Shown here: in pieces, positions 25,925 to 35,457 of the stretch
Position numbering within the stretch: the first letter of the stretch is position 1
How the letters are laid out: the number at the start of each line of letters is the position of its first letter
Origin: Candidatus Scotarchaeum otlingeri
GTDB taxonomy: Archaea > Thermoproteota > Nitrososphaeria > Geothermarchaeales > JDFR-13
DNA: 64,000 bases
Assembly: GCA_002011075.2 (NCBI GenBank)
Contig: MTMA02000006.1
Coordinates: 1,170,599-1,234,598, forward strand
Direction: 5' to 3'
Notes under the pieces: model-generated
The model's input: only the letters and a program-made list of their open reading frames with translations
What the model was told of the DNA's origin: nothing
Database searches by the model: none
Position numbers and translations under genes: made by a program

Positions 25925-27403
25925 ATGAAGGTCGTAGCCATTGGTATCGATGGGCTGGAGGCGAATATTCTATATAATTTTTTCTCCTCGGCCAAACATG
26001 TGCTACGCCGGATTTTTGATAGAAGCTTAAGATTTGATTTATTTTCTACTACTCCTCCAATGTCCCCTCCGGCATGGTCATCCATTATAACTGGTTTAAA
26101 TCCCCAGAGGCACGGGATATACGATTTCTATATGTATGATAAAGTAAATGATAAACTTAAGATAATATCGGGAAAAGAATTGAAGAATACGGTATTTGAC
26201 ATTATGAATATGGAGGGGAAGAAACAGATCCTAATTAACATACCTTTCCTTGTAGCACCTAAGGAGGTAAAAGGCGTATTTGTTTCGGGATTGCCCTCTA
26301 CCTATAATAGCTTAGCTACATTCCCGAGGTATCTTAGAGATGAGTTTGAAAGAAAAGGTCTGATTGTTGGGGAACCGCCATGGTCACTTAACAGGTCATT
26401 ATTGACAAAAAGCATTAGAGATAGAAGCGAGTTTTCTCTCGACTTAATGAGCAAGGAGAACTGGGATTTCACAATGATAGTGTTTAGGGAAACAGATATT
26501 GTTCAACATTTTTATTGGGGAAATTGGCCCGCCATCTATAAGATATATGAGGAGATAGAGAAATCTATGATTAAGCCATTGATAGATATGGCTACCGATA
26601 AAAAGGAGGATATGGCTATAACAATATTTGGAGACCATGGTTTTACGGGTGGGGAAGGGGTATTCAATATCACGAACTGGCTCTATTCAAAGGGCTATTA
26701 TACAGTTTCAGATTCGATTAAAGATAAGTTGAGGGTACATCTGATGAATATAATTAAGAAGATTTATGGATATAGGAGAGTTATGCCTCTAATACAAACA
26801 TTCCAAGAGATGTTTTTAAAGGGTGGATTGGAATATATAAGTCCAGGTCTACTCAGTAATAATGTCCTCCTGAGTGCAGGCGGAATAGTCGATGGAGGAG
26901 GCTTACTGTATCTTAATCCCAAATATCAATCTAATAAGAGCAAGATCACTAGGATATTAAGAAATATGGTAAAGGATACATCTGTAATTCAAGCGGTGAA
27001 AGAGATAAATGTTGGTGATGGAAGAAAGAGATACTCACCAGACTTTATATTAAAATTAACTGATGGTTTCATATGTAACCCGTATTATAGCGGCGATGAA
27101 TTCATCGATAAGAAAGTTCCACCATCAAGATTAGGTGTGCATAAGCAGAAAACTTTCTTAACAATGACATTAATTAATAAAGGTGATTTAATAGAGCTAA
27201 AAAATCGAAAGAATAGACCATTACATGTAGAGGATGTAGGAACAATTATACTATATCTAAATAATTTGTGGCCGCCAAACAACTTGGATGGAAGAGTTCC
27301 GCCAGAGATCTTCAGATATATGAGGAGATATTTGGGTTTAAAACCGTCTCCGATCTCGAGGAAAACATCAGTTTATATGAAAAGCAGAAAGATTATGAAC
27401 TAA
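25925..27403 (+). CDS. Alkaline-phosphatase-superfamily phosphodiesterase/phosphotransferase
   Basis: This 492-residue protein belongs to the type I phosphodiesterase / nucleotide pyrophosphatase branch. The first metal Asp is in VVAIGIDGLEAN; the nucleophile region is FSTTPPMSPPAWSSIITGLN with Thr/Ser candidates; R-H-G-I-Y-D-F follows; later metal ligands are in FRETDIVQHF and IFGDHGFTGG. The C-terminal third has the long insert seen in archaeal members. No signal peptide is present, so it may act on cytosolic nucleotides, phospholipid head groups or other phosphodiesters. GGAGAT lies about 9 nt before the ATG. Confidence 0.88.
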   Translation: MKVVAIGIDGLEANILYNFFSSAKHVLRRIFDRSLRFDLFSTTPPMSPPAWSSIITGLNPQRHGIYDFYMYDKVNDKLKIISGKELKNTVFDIMNMEGKKQILINIPFLVAPKEVKGVFVSGLPSTYNSLATFPRYLRDEFERKGLIVGEPPWSLNRSLLTKSIRDRSEFSLDLMSKENWDFTMIVFRETDIVQHFYWGNWPAIYKIYEEIEKSMIKPLIDMATDKKEDMAITIFGDHGFTGGEGVFNITNWLYSKGYYTVSDSIKDKLRVHLMNIIKKIYGYRRVMPLIQTFQEMFLKGGLEYISPGLLSNNVLLSAGGIVDGGGLLYLNPKYQSNKSKITRILRNMVKDTSVIQAVKEINVGDGRKRYSPDFILKLTDGFICNPYYSGDEFIDKKVPPSRLGVHKQKTFLTMTLINKGDLIELKNRKNRPLHVEDVGTIILYLNNLWPPNNLDGRVPPEIFRYMRRYLGLKPSPISRKTSVYMKSRKIMN

Positions 27404-27453
27404 TATTACTCTGCCCATTTTTCTGGGCCTACATTAATACTTAGTAAGAAGAA

Positions 27454-28011
27454 TTATCGGTTATACCGATTATTCAGTATAGCTAGTATTAAGGCTGAAA
27501 TCCCAAATATAAGACCATAGTTGAATGAGAATTTTATGGGTATCTCTAATATTCCAGTCATATCTGAAATTATTAGTTCCGAAGGAATAGAGAGAGTGAT
27601 CTCCTCTCCATATGTTATTTTGATTGGTGTAAGGAGGTCTAGTATTATCAATAATAGGATAGGAGAAAAAACACCGTATAGTACTATATAAATTATATTA
27701 TTTCTCGTTATCTTGCAGAGGATTAATCCGATGTCCCATTTGGCTATTACCCCCGATACAATAGCAAGAAAACCGACTATTAGGAAATAGTAATAGAATA
27801 TCCATCCCAATAAATCTACTTGAGGGATATCTATAGCTTCATTATTGAATATTATTGAGGGACTGTATGGAGTGAGATCCACTCTGAATAAAGGATTCTT
27901 CTCGGCAATAGGAGCGAATCCTATCCATGGAATATTAAGCATAGTTGATATAATAATTAGTAGTCCTGATGATATAGAAAATAGGTTTATGTACTCTCTT
28001 ATAGCCTTCAT
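27454..28011 (-). CDS. Membrane protein of unknown function
   Basis: This 185-residue protein has four or five hydrophobic segments. A roughly 35-residue exposed loop with the acidic motif FRVDLTPYSPS lies between helices 1 and 2, and another polar, beta-like stretch (KITYGEEITLSIPSELI) comes before the last helix. Both polar loops are predicted to face the outside. No family is recognised. It is convergent to the phosphodiesterase gene and divergent from the helical protein gene at 28233. Confidence 0.65.
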   Translation of the reverse strand: MKAIREYINLFSISSGLLIIISTMLNIPWIGFAPIAEKNPLFRVDLTPYSPSIIFNNEAIDIPQVDLLGWIFYYYFLIVGFLAIVSGVIAKWDIGLILCKITRNNIIYIVLYGVFSPILLLIILDLLTPIKITYGEEITLSIPSELIISDMTGILEIPIKFSFNYGLIFGISALILAILNNRYNR

Positions 28012-28232
28012 ATCGTCGCCTCAGATATCTAATATTAAGTTTTCGGGGATATTATCAAATATTTATTCTCTAGATATATGTCTTTAACGATATTTTAAAC
28101 TTTTTCATATGAGCGGATTCTCTTCTTATTATATATTATCGAGCTGTATAAAAGCAAAGGTCGATTAGGATAACATCATTATTATATTCTCATAGTATTA
28201 TTATATAGTGGTTTAGAGCGGGTATAAAGAGA

Positions 28233-29393
28233 ATGAAAAAGGACCTTACTAGTGAGGCTATATTGATACTCGATAGGTTTAGAGATACTTTAAGTAGATT
28301 CGAGGCAGGCGAGCTCCTCGAGCTAGACGTTGTATCTTATGTAGAGAGGTTAGCGGAGATTGTTGGCGAGATCCTCCTAAGGTCGTTAGAGGAAGAGGAT
28401 AAGAAAGCACTGTTTGAAGTAATCAAATTCGCTTCGAGCGTTGATGAAGGCGAAGTGACATCAATAATATTTAATATGATTACTCTGCAGCTCAACGCAT
28501 TACTCACTGTTCTAGCAAGCCCAGAGAGGGAGGATCTAATGGACGAGGAACTAATGAATAAACTTAGAAATGAAGACTTTGTTAATTTTTCTGCAGACGC
28601 TACCATTAAGGCTCTAGAAAGCGGAAACCTTGAGGAGGCTATAGATATATCGATATCCTATTTGATGCTGGGGTTTTATTCTGCTATAGTGGGTGACGAA
28701 GTTTGTCTGGATAATGCCATTGACTACTTTATCTTTACAGGCCTCAAGCTTGTTGATGAGGCTGACGCTCTAGTTATACTTTTCAAAACACATATCTATC
28801 TCTCATACCTGATTATAACAGAGGTCAGCGAGAAAGATGATGAACTCCTTAAGCATCTATATAAGTATAGAGATAAGAAGATGATGAGAACATTTATAGC
28901 CAGAACATTCTACAACCTGATATCGAAGAAACGTGTATTTGATAAGATAAAGATAGAGATGGAGGTAAACGATAGATTGGCGCGTCTAATAAGAAAGAGC
29001 CTCCAGACAAAGAGCGACTGGGGTCTATTAAGGGAAATGAGGAGCCTTAACTGGCTGTATCGAAAATACTCTAAATATTATTCAAATATACTGGATAATT
29101 CTCTCTATGCCTTAGAGGGTGCTCTAAGGGCTTTCAGCAAGAATCCTGAGGACATCAATATCTCAGAGGATGTACTGGAAAAAGGTGTACAGTATGAGGA
29201 TGAGGATAGGACTATAATAGCCTTATTCTCTACAGCTTTGAAGATGTATAAAATGGGATTGAAGGATGCATACAAGAATGTGATTAATGGGATGCGCAGG
29301 TTATCGAGGCAAAAGAACAACCCTGCTCTACATAGGCTGGTTGAGATACTGGAGAGGATAGATGAGGATAGTAGATATCTTGGTCCAACATAA
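28233..29393 (+). CDS. All-helical cytosolic protein of unknown function
   Basis: This 386-residue acidic and basic mixed-charge protein has helices throughout and no signal peptide, membrane segment, Walker motif or zinc motif. The N-terminal 60 residues are rich in Glu and Leu (GELLELDVVSYVERLAEIVG). Helix repeats of about 35-40 residues suggest a TPR- or HEAT-like solenoid, but no repeat consensus is clear. It lies 97 nt before an ABC exporter operon on the same strand and could be part of it. I do not recognise the family. Confidence 0.7.
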   Translation: MKKDLTSEAILILDRFRDTLSRFEAGELLELDVVSYVERLAEIVGEILLRSLEEEDKKALFEVIKFASSVDEGEVTSIIFNMITLQLNALLTVLASPEREDLMDEELMNKLRNEDFVNFSADATIKALESGNLEEAIDISISYLMLGFYSAIVGDEVCLDNAIDYFIFTGLKLVDEADALVILFKTHIYLSYLIITEVSEKDDELLKHLYKYRDKKMMRTFIARTFYNLISKKRVFDKIKIEMEVNDRLARLIRKSLQTKSDWGLLREMRSLNWLYRKYSKYYSNILDNSLYALEGALRAFSKNPEDINISEDVLEKGVQYEDEDRTIIALFSTALKMYKMGLKDAYKNVINGMRRLSRQKNNPALHRLVEILERIDEDSRYLGPT

Positions 29394-29490
29394 CTAAATT
29401 TAAATTTTCTTGGTAGTATTGCTATTGGTTTTAAATATAAAATCAGTTGAATATTATATTTTTAATATTATTAATGGGTGCAACCCGTCT

Positions 29491-30426
29491 ATGGATAAGG
29501 TTATAGTCGTAGAAGGCGTCAGTAGACGTTATGGGGGATTTAAGGCATTAGATGAGATTTCTTTTGAGGTTCCAAGGGGTTCTATATATGGATATTTAGG
29601 CCCCAATGGTGCCGGCAAAACCACCACCATAAAGATTCTTCTTGACCTTATCTCGAGGGACGGCGGTGTTGTCGAGGTATTGGGCTACGACCCAATGTTT
29701 AATAGAGCCAAAGTTCTCCAAAATGTCGGGTATACCCCTGAGTTACCCAGTCTCCCCAGATTTATGACTGGATTCGAGTTTCTGGTGTTCTCGGGAGTTC
29801 TGGGCGGCTTAAGTCAAAGTGAAGCTAGGGGTAGGGCTAGATATCTTCTCGATCTGGTTGGATTGTCATCGCCTGCAAATAAGAAAATAGGGAAGTATAG
29901 TAAGGGGATGATGCAGAGACTCTCTCTAGCAAATTCTCTTATTACAGGTCCAGAGTTGTTGATTTTAGATGAGCCGACTCTAGGGATGGATCCTATTGGG
30001 AGGGTTGAGGTTAGAGATATACTTATTGAGGTGGCTAAGCAGGGCGTCACCATATTTCTTAGTAGTCATCTTCTTGGTGAAGTTGAAAAGATATGTACTC
30101 ACGTAGCTCTGATCAAGAAGGGCAGAATCATATTTAGCGGAGAGATGGAGGATATGATCAGAATGGCTGGGGAAGGATATACTATCGAGGTGACTCTAAG
30201 TAAAGCGGTCCAGGGATTAGACACTAAATTAACTGAGATGAGTTATGTAGATAAGGTGGAGGTCGATGGAAATAGATATATTATTCATATAGTGGGGAGT
30301 GAAGATAGACGAGTTGATATCGCTGATATCATTAAGAAGTGCGATGGATTGATTATCGAGATGAAGATGAGTCGATATGATCTAGAGACCGCTTTTCTGA
30401 GGCTGGTTAGGAGGGGTGGTAGATGA
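29491..30426 (+). CDS. ABC transporter ATP-binding protein (ABC-2 exporter type)
   Basis: This 311-residue ATPase shows Walker A YLGPNGAGKTTTIKIL, signature YSKGMMQRLSLA, Walker B LLILDEPTLGMDP and the switch His in FLSSHLLGEVEK. The C-terminal ~80 residues form the usual extension of CcmA/NatA-type ATPases. I start at the ATG at 29491; a longer frame from 29410 would add a hydrophobic 27-residue stretch not found in the family. The stop overlaps the permease start (ATGA at 30423), so both subunits form one exporter. Substrate unknown: drugs, lipids or ions are possible. Confidence 0.93.
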   Translation: MDKVIVVEGVSRRYGGFKALDEISFEVPRGSIYGYLGPNGAGKTTTIKILLDLISRDGGVVEVLGYDPMFNRAKVLQNVGYTPELPSLPRFMTGFEFLVFSGVLGGLSQSEARGRARYLLDLVGLSSPANKKIGKYSKGMMQRLSLANSLITGPELLILDEPTLGMDPIGRVEVRDILIEVAKQGVTIFLSSHLLGEVEKICTHVALIKKGRIIFSGEMEDMIRMAGEGYTIEVTLSKAVQGLDTKLTEMSYVDKVEVDGNRYIIHIVGSEDRRVDIADIIKKCDGLIIEMKMSRYDLETAFLRLVRRGGR

Positions 30427-31277
30427 TGGAGAGGATATTCGGCGGTCAGAGAGAGATGAGTATAGCACGGGTTATATGGATATTAGCGGTATATGAGATG
30501 AAGAAGAATATCAGGAAACTTCTTGTTCTTGCGCTAGTTATCATAGGCATACTAAGCGTATTAGGTTCAGTAGTCATAGTTAACTTGATATTGGGGTCTC
30601 CAGATATCCCCGAGGTTGTTAAGGCGCCTTTCCTAAGATATAAATGGTATATTGTATTGTCGATGCCCCAATTTTTTGTTAGCCTGATTAGTATAGCTAT
30701 TGGGGGAGGACTGTTTTCATCGGAATATGAAGATCGGACGGCATATGTATTATATACTAGACCCATAAGTAGGTTGACTATATTCATATCTAAATTCAGC
30801 GGTGGATATCTACTTATAACGCTTTTAACATTATTTTATGCGGTGCTAGCTATCGGAGTGTCAATCATCTTCTTCGGCGAAACCCATGGATTATGGGCAG
30901 CACCATATATAGTTCTTGCAACCATATATTCACAATTGATTATCTATTCCTTAACTCTGATGTTCAGCCAACTTACGAGACGGACAATTCTCGCCATGCT
31001 TATCGGGGTAGCAATAATTATAATATCCCCCCTAGTCGAGGGACTATTATTGACGATAGAGTTTCTATCTGAATGGATCCTATATATATTGAGGCTATTC
31101 CCCACGTGGGCTATGGCCTTACCCGATTATGTAGCATCAACACTATTACCAGACTTTGTAACACTTGATTATACAGGAGACATCTTGACAGCTGTAATGA
31201 TAATATTGGGATATTTCCTCTTAACATCCTCCATTACGATATATAGTCTTCTTAAAAGCGACTTAGTTGTAGACTAA
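30423..31277 (+). CDS. ABC-2 type exporter permease
   Basis: This 284-residue membrane protein has six helices. It shows the motif GGGLFSSEYEDRTAYVLYTRPISR between helices 2 and 3 (here G-L-F-S-S-E-Y-E-D-R-T followed by Y-T-R-P-I-S-R), which is typical of NatB/ABC-2 permeases of the YhaP class. It is translationally coupled to the ATPase by an ATGA overlap. The gene converges on the E1-like enzyme gene with an 8-nt gap. Confidence 0.88.
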   Translation: MMERIFGGQREMSIARVIWILAVYEMKKNIRKLLVLALVIIGILSVLGSVVIVNLILGSPDIPEVVKAPFLRYKWYIVLSMPQFFVSLISIAIGGGLFSSEYEDRTAYVLYTRPISRLTIFISKFSGGYLLITLLTLFYAVLAIGVSIIFFGETHGLWAAPYIVLATIYSQLIIYSLTLMFSQLTRRTILAMLIGVAIIIISPLVEGLLLTIEFLSEWILYILRLFPTWAMALPDYVASTLLPDFVTLDYTGDILTAVMIILGYFLLTSSITIYSLLKSDLVVD

Positions 31278-31284
31278 AGATATT

Positions 31285-32040
31285 TTATTCAGGCCTACAG
31301 ATGGGGCATGAAGGCGGTCTATGGAGAGTAATCAGATCGAATGTAAGGTATTTTAGGTCGATATACAGTAATTTCCCCTTTAATGTATTACCGACGCCAG
31401 TTAACAATTTAATCGTTTCAAGGGCTTCTATGACCCCAAATACTGCAGGTGTCGGTGTCAGTATGCCTCTATCGCATGTTGCTGGAAGGTCTTCATCACC
31501 TAATCCTCCAAATACGCACTCGAAACAAGGTGTGTCGGGGGGATGAAAGATAGCTATATTTCCCTCTAGACCTATAGCTCCAGTGAATATAAAGGGTACA
31601 CTATGCTTAACCGAATATCTATTTATAGCATACCTACCCTCCATATTATCTAGCCCATCCACTATAACATCAACGTTTTCCAGTACATCTTCTACGTTAT
31701 CCATGGTCAGCTTCTCCCTTATACCCTCAACCTTAATCAAGGGATTCATCTTAGCCAACTTGTCTATCGCGATATCCACTTTATAGAGCCCTACATCCTC
31801 CGGGTCATAAAGTATTTGTCTATGAACATTTAGGAGCTCCACCCTATCATTATCTATAACTAGAAGCTCACCCACTCCAGACCTAGCTAGATACATCGCT
31901 GCTATAGCGCCCAAACCCCCTAATCCAACCACCGCCACCCTGCTATTTTTAAGCTTCTTCTGCCCCTCTTTACCGAATTCTGGTAGAGTTACTTGTCTGA
32001 GATAATAGAAGTCTTCTGTGACGGGGACTTTAAGCCTCAT
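31285..32040 (-). CDS. ThiF/MoeB/HesA-type E1-like adenylyltransferase
   Basis: This enzyme of about 251 residues adenylates the C-terminal glycine of a ubiquitin-like protein (SAMP, MoaD or ThiS type). It has the ATP site VAVVGLGGLGAIAAMYLARS, IDNDRVELLNVHRQ, D-G-L-D-N (catalytic Asp region) and ATCDRGILTPTPAVFG with the Cys at the position of the active cysteine. Two C-x-x-C pairs (PCFECVFG and PSCPICRP) form the zinc site. I use the ATG at 32040 rather than the longer TTG form. It could serve molybdenum cofactor synthesis, tRNA thiolation or protein sampylation. Confidence 0.92.
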   Translation of the reverse strand: MRLKVPVTEDFYYLRQVTLPEFGKEGQKKLKNSRVAVVGLGGLGAIAAMYLARSGVGELLVIDNDRVELLNVHRQILYDPEDVGLYKVDIAIDKLAKMNPLIKVEGIREKLTMDNVEDVLENVDVIVDGLDNMEGRYAINRYSVKHSVPFIFTGAIGLEGNIAIFHPPDTPCFECVFGGLGDEDLPATCDRGILTPTPAVFGVIEALETIKLLTGVGNTLKGKLLYIDLKYLTFDLITLHRPPSCPICRPE

Positions 32041-32178
32041 ATCGATACACCACAACAATAATTATATCGCAATAGAAAAATATGATACTTTATATGTTGC
32101 ATCGGGAACCCCTAGAATTAATAAAATGAATATATTTTTATATTACGAGTCTATCGATTATATTACTAGTGAAGACAT

Positions 32179-34326
32179 ATGGAGCCCATTGAACAACTCT
32201 TCATCTATGGTGTATTAGTTTCATCGATAGCTGGACTAGTGTATGCTCTGCTATTAATATTCCAAATAAATAGATATGACGAAGGAACAGAGGACATGAG
32301 AAAAGTTAATAGAGCGATTAGAGAAGGTGCAGATGCATATCTAAGAAGCCAATTCAAAAGCATCATTATACCACTAGCATTCCTATCAATATTCCTATTC
32401 TATACTGGTACTTCACAGGATATATCGATAGCCTTAGGGAGGGTATGGGCATTCCTTATGGGATCCCTATTCTCCGGTTCGGTAGGATATATCGGTATGA
32501 CGATGGCTGTAAAGGGAAATGTTAGAGTGGCAAATGCGGCTAGAAAAAGCTTTAACGAGGCATTAAAAATAGCATATAGAAGCGGTACTATAACGGGGAT
32601 GCTTACGGATGGACTGGGTCTACTTGGTGGAGTAATTATATTATTGGCCTATGGACCTGAAAGGGCATATGAGGTATTACTGGGATATGGATTCGGTGGT
32701 TCATTAATAGCTCTGTTCATGCGAGTAGGCGGCGGTATCTACACAAAATCAGCAGATGTGGGAGCCGATATTGTCGGAAAGGTGGAGGAAGGAATACCTG
32801 AAGATGACCCTAGGAACCCGGCTGTAATAGCCGACCTAGTTGGAGATAACGTAGGTGATTGTGCAGGAATGGCGGCAGACATCTTCGAGTCGTACGAAGT
32901 TTCAATCGTTGCAGCGATGATATTGGGATTAGCAGCTTTCCCCGGAAGTGTCAAGGGAGTAGTCTATCCCTTAGTGGTAAGAGCCATAGGTATCTTCAGC
33001 TCAATAATAAGCACTTATTTCGTTAGTGTTAGCGGTGACGTAGGCGATGCTATGGGCGCAATAAAGAGAGGATATAACCTTGCAGCCGTCATATCAATAT
33101 CCGGCTTCTCAATATTGGCTATGTATTACATGGGTGACTTTAGAATAGCGGTTGTAACATTCTGGGGCATAATCCTAGCGGTACTAATCAACTATATAAC
33201 CGACTACTATACCTCACAAAAGTTTGGGCCGGTAAAAGAAATAATATCATCTACACAGACCGGCGCTGCTACAACTATACTGTCTGGACTAGCCGTAGGA
33301 TATGAATCAACAGTCATAGCTATACTGGCTATAGCTGGAACGATCATAGCTTCATCGATCCTATTCATACAAGAAGGATTCTTAATGATTGCTTACGGTA
33401 TTGCATTGGCAGGCATCGGTTTCTTGACACTCACAGGAAACAACGTCTCTATGGACACCTTCGGACCGATTGTGGATAATGCACAAGGATTGGCTGAGAT
33501 GGTCGGTCTAGAGAAGGATGCAAGAAAAACTTTGGAGCACATGGATTCTGTCGGAAACACTACAAAGGCAATTACGAAGGGGATAGCTATCGGTTCAGCC
33601 GTATTGGCCGCAATCTCACTTTATAATGACTATTTCCAGCTAACCAAATTAACCACGCTACCCCTTATAGAGTCCCATGTATTCGTCCTCTTCTTCATAG
33701 GATTATTGATAGGAGGAGCCATACCCTTCCTATTCAGCGCAATAGCTATTAGAGCCGTAAGCAGAGGGGCCTTCGGCATGATTAGAGAGGTACGTAGACA
33801 ATTTAGGGAGAACCCCGATATCCTCAAGGGTAAAGCCAAACCGGACTATGGAAGATGTGTAGCCATAAGCACCCTATCAGCACAAAAAGAATTATTGACC
33901 CTAGGTGCAGTAGCCATCCTTGCACCCATCGTGGTGGGGTTCTCACTCCATGAATTCGCCTTAGCCGGATTCCTTGCAGGAATGATAGTCTCAGGGCAGT
34001 TGCTGGCGGTATTTATGGCTAATGCTGGAGGCGCATGGGACAACGCGAAGAAGGCTATTGAGGATGGATTATTTGGCGGGAAAGGCTCTGATGCCCACAA
34101 AGCTGGAGTCGTCGGTGATACAGTTGGAGATCCCCTCAAGGATACTGCAGGCCCTGCGCTAAACCCTATGCTTAAAGTGATTAACCTAATTACCTTGCTT
34201 GTGGCACCGGTTATTCTACTCTATAAACAGAATATAATGGTTAACATGGCGGTAGCAATACCAGCGTTCATCATCATGATTGTCGCATTATGGTACAGTA
34301 AACGTCCTCCAAAGATGGAGGAGTAA
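32179..34326 (+). CDS. hppA: Membrane-bound proton-translocating pyrophosphatase
   Basis: This 715-residue integral membrane protein (about 16 helices) pumps ions with the energy of pyrophosphate hydrolysis. It has the family motifs GGGIYTKSADVGADIVGKVE, DDPRNPAVIADLVGDNVGDC, TGNNVSMDTFGPIVDNA and GGAWDNAKKAIEDG. At the diagnostic helix-12 position it reads GNTTKAITKG, with Lys (residue 463) and Thr three residues later; this identifies the K+-independent H+-pumping group rather than K+-dependent enzymes, which have Ala and Gly or Ala there. The promoter region (TTTTTATATTA near 32135) is about 40 nt before the ATG. Start codons further in are not needed. Confidence 0.97.
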   Translation: MEPIEQLFIYGVLVSSIAGLVYALLLIFQINRYDEGTEDMRKVNRAIREGADAYLRSQFKSIIIPLAFLSIFLFYTGTSQDISIALGRVWAFLMGSLFSGSVGYIGMTMAVKGNVRVANAARKSFNEALKIAYRSGTITGMLTDGLGLLGGVIILLAYGPERAYEVLLGYGFGGSLIALFMRVGGGIYTKSADVGADIVGKVEEGIPEDDPRNPAVIADLVGDNVGDCAGMAADIFESYEVSIVAAMILGLAAFPGSVKGVVYPLVVRAIGIFSSIISTYFVSVSGDVGDAMGAIKRGYNLAAVISISGFSILAMYYMGDFRIAVVTFWGIILAVLINYITDYYTSQKFGPVKEIISSTQTGAATTILSGLAVGYESTVIAILAIAGTIIASSILFIQEGFLMIAYGIALAGIGFLTLTGNNVSMDTFGPIVDNAQGLAEMVGLEKDARKTLEHMDSVGNTTKAITKGIAIGSAVLAAISLYNDYFQLTKLTTLPLIESHVFVLFFIGLLIGGAIPFLFSAIAIRAVSRGAFGMIREVRRQFRENPDILKGKAKPDYGRCVAISTLSAQKELLTLGAVAILAPIVVGFSLHEFALAGFLAGMIVSGQLLAVFMANAGGAWDNAKKAIEDGLFGGKGSDAHKAGVVGDTVGDPLKDTAGPALNPMLKVINLITLLVAPVILLYKQNIMVNMAVAIPAFIIMIVALWYSKRPPKMEE

Positions 34327-34384
34327 CACTACAAAAAACCCATATTTTTTATATTAAAAATATCATTAGAATATTTACCCGGCT

Positions 34385-35455
34385 TCAACCCATTCTGATA
34401 GCTAATGTTGATTTGGGCGGGACAGAAATCCTTATTCTCTTCCCTATCTCGACATTAACTGTAGGTTCAAGCTCAACTATGAATTTTACTCCATTAGCTT
34501 CAGCCTGAATCCTCTTTCGGTCGCCAAGGAATGATACGTGATAAATACTGACATCAAATAGGTTTAGCTTATCTTTGACACCAACCTCGAAGCTTTCCGG
34601 CCTAATGGCTATCAAGACACGTTCCCCTATCCTAGGCTTGTTGGTGGGGTCGCTAGGTATAGCCTCGACTTTGCCTAATCCACTCTCTAGCTCTACGACC
34701 AGTCTTCCATCTTCCTCTTCAAGCACTTGCCCATGGATAAATGTACCCTGACCAATAAAATCGGCGACGAATGGGTCTTTAGGTCTTAGATATATTTCTT
34801 CTGGCGTCCCGACTTGTTTAATGACCCCTACATCCATGACAGCCATTCTATCGCTTATACTCATCGCTTCTTCTTGGTCATGGGTAACATAGATGGTCGT
34901 TATTCCCAGCTGCTTTTGAAGTCTCTTAAGTTCAGCCCTCATCTCCAGCCTTAATTTAGCATCTAGATTAGATAAAGGCTCATCTAGTAGCAGTACGCGG
35001 GGGTTAATAACTAGGGCTCTTGCTAACGCGACTCTCTGCTGTTGCCCACCGCTTAGTTGGTGGGGAGTCCTCTTCTCCATCCCCTCCAGATGAACAAGCT
35101 TCAAGACTTCTTTTACTTTTTTATCAATCTCCTCCTTGGGAACCTTCCTAACCTTCAATCCATACGCGATATTATCATATACCGTCATATGGGGCCATAA
35201 AGCATAATTCTGAAAGACCATACCTGTATTCCTCTTATAAGCCGGTAAGTATGTTATATCTTCATCGTCGAAATATATTCTACCTTGATCAACCATTTCA
35301 AATCCGGCTATACATCTTAGGAATGTGGTTTTTCCACATCCACTTGGACCCAGAAATGTGAAGAATTCTCCGTCTCTAATATCTACTGAGATGCCTCGTA
35401 GGGCCGTAAATTTACCGAAACGTTTCACTATATCTACTGCTTTAATTTTGACCAT
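34385..35455 (-). CDS. ABC importer ATPase (CUT1/Fe3+/spermidine type)
   Basis: This 356-residue ATPase shows Walker A LGPSGCGKTTFLR, signature HQLSGGQQQRVALAR, Walker B VLLLDEPLSNLDAKLR and switch His YVTHDQEEAM. A C-terminal TOBE domain follows (LIAIRPESFEVG). It energises the fused permease encoded upstream, from which it is separated by 2 nt. With the substrate-binding protein at 37362 it forms a complete importer. The substrate cannot be read from the ATPase. Confidence 0.94.
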   Translation of the reverse strand: MVKIKAVDIVKRFGKFTALRGISVDIRDGEFFTFLGPSGCGKTTFLRCIAGFEMVDQGRIYFDDEDITYLPAYKRNTGMVFQNYALWPHMTVYDNIAYGLKVRKVPKEEIDKKVKEVLKLVHLEGMEKRTPHQLSGGQQQRVALARALVINPRVLLLDEPLSNLDAKLRLEMRAELKRLQKQLGITTIYVTHDQEEAMSISDRMAVMDVGVIKQVGTPEEIYLRPKDPFVADFIGQGTFIHGQVLEEEDGRLVVELESGLGKVEAIPSDPTNKPRIGERVLIAIRPESFEVGVKDKLNLFDVSIYHVSFLGDRKRIQAEANGVKFIVELEPTVNVEIGKRIRISVPPKSTLAIRMG

Positions 35456-35457
35456 AT

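Noticed and set aside
29410-29490. Extended N-terminus of the ABC ATPase from 29410.
   Set aside because: The extra 27 residues are hydrophobic and absent from the family; ATG at 29491 gives a normal start.
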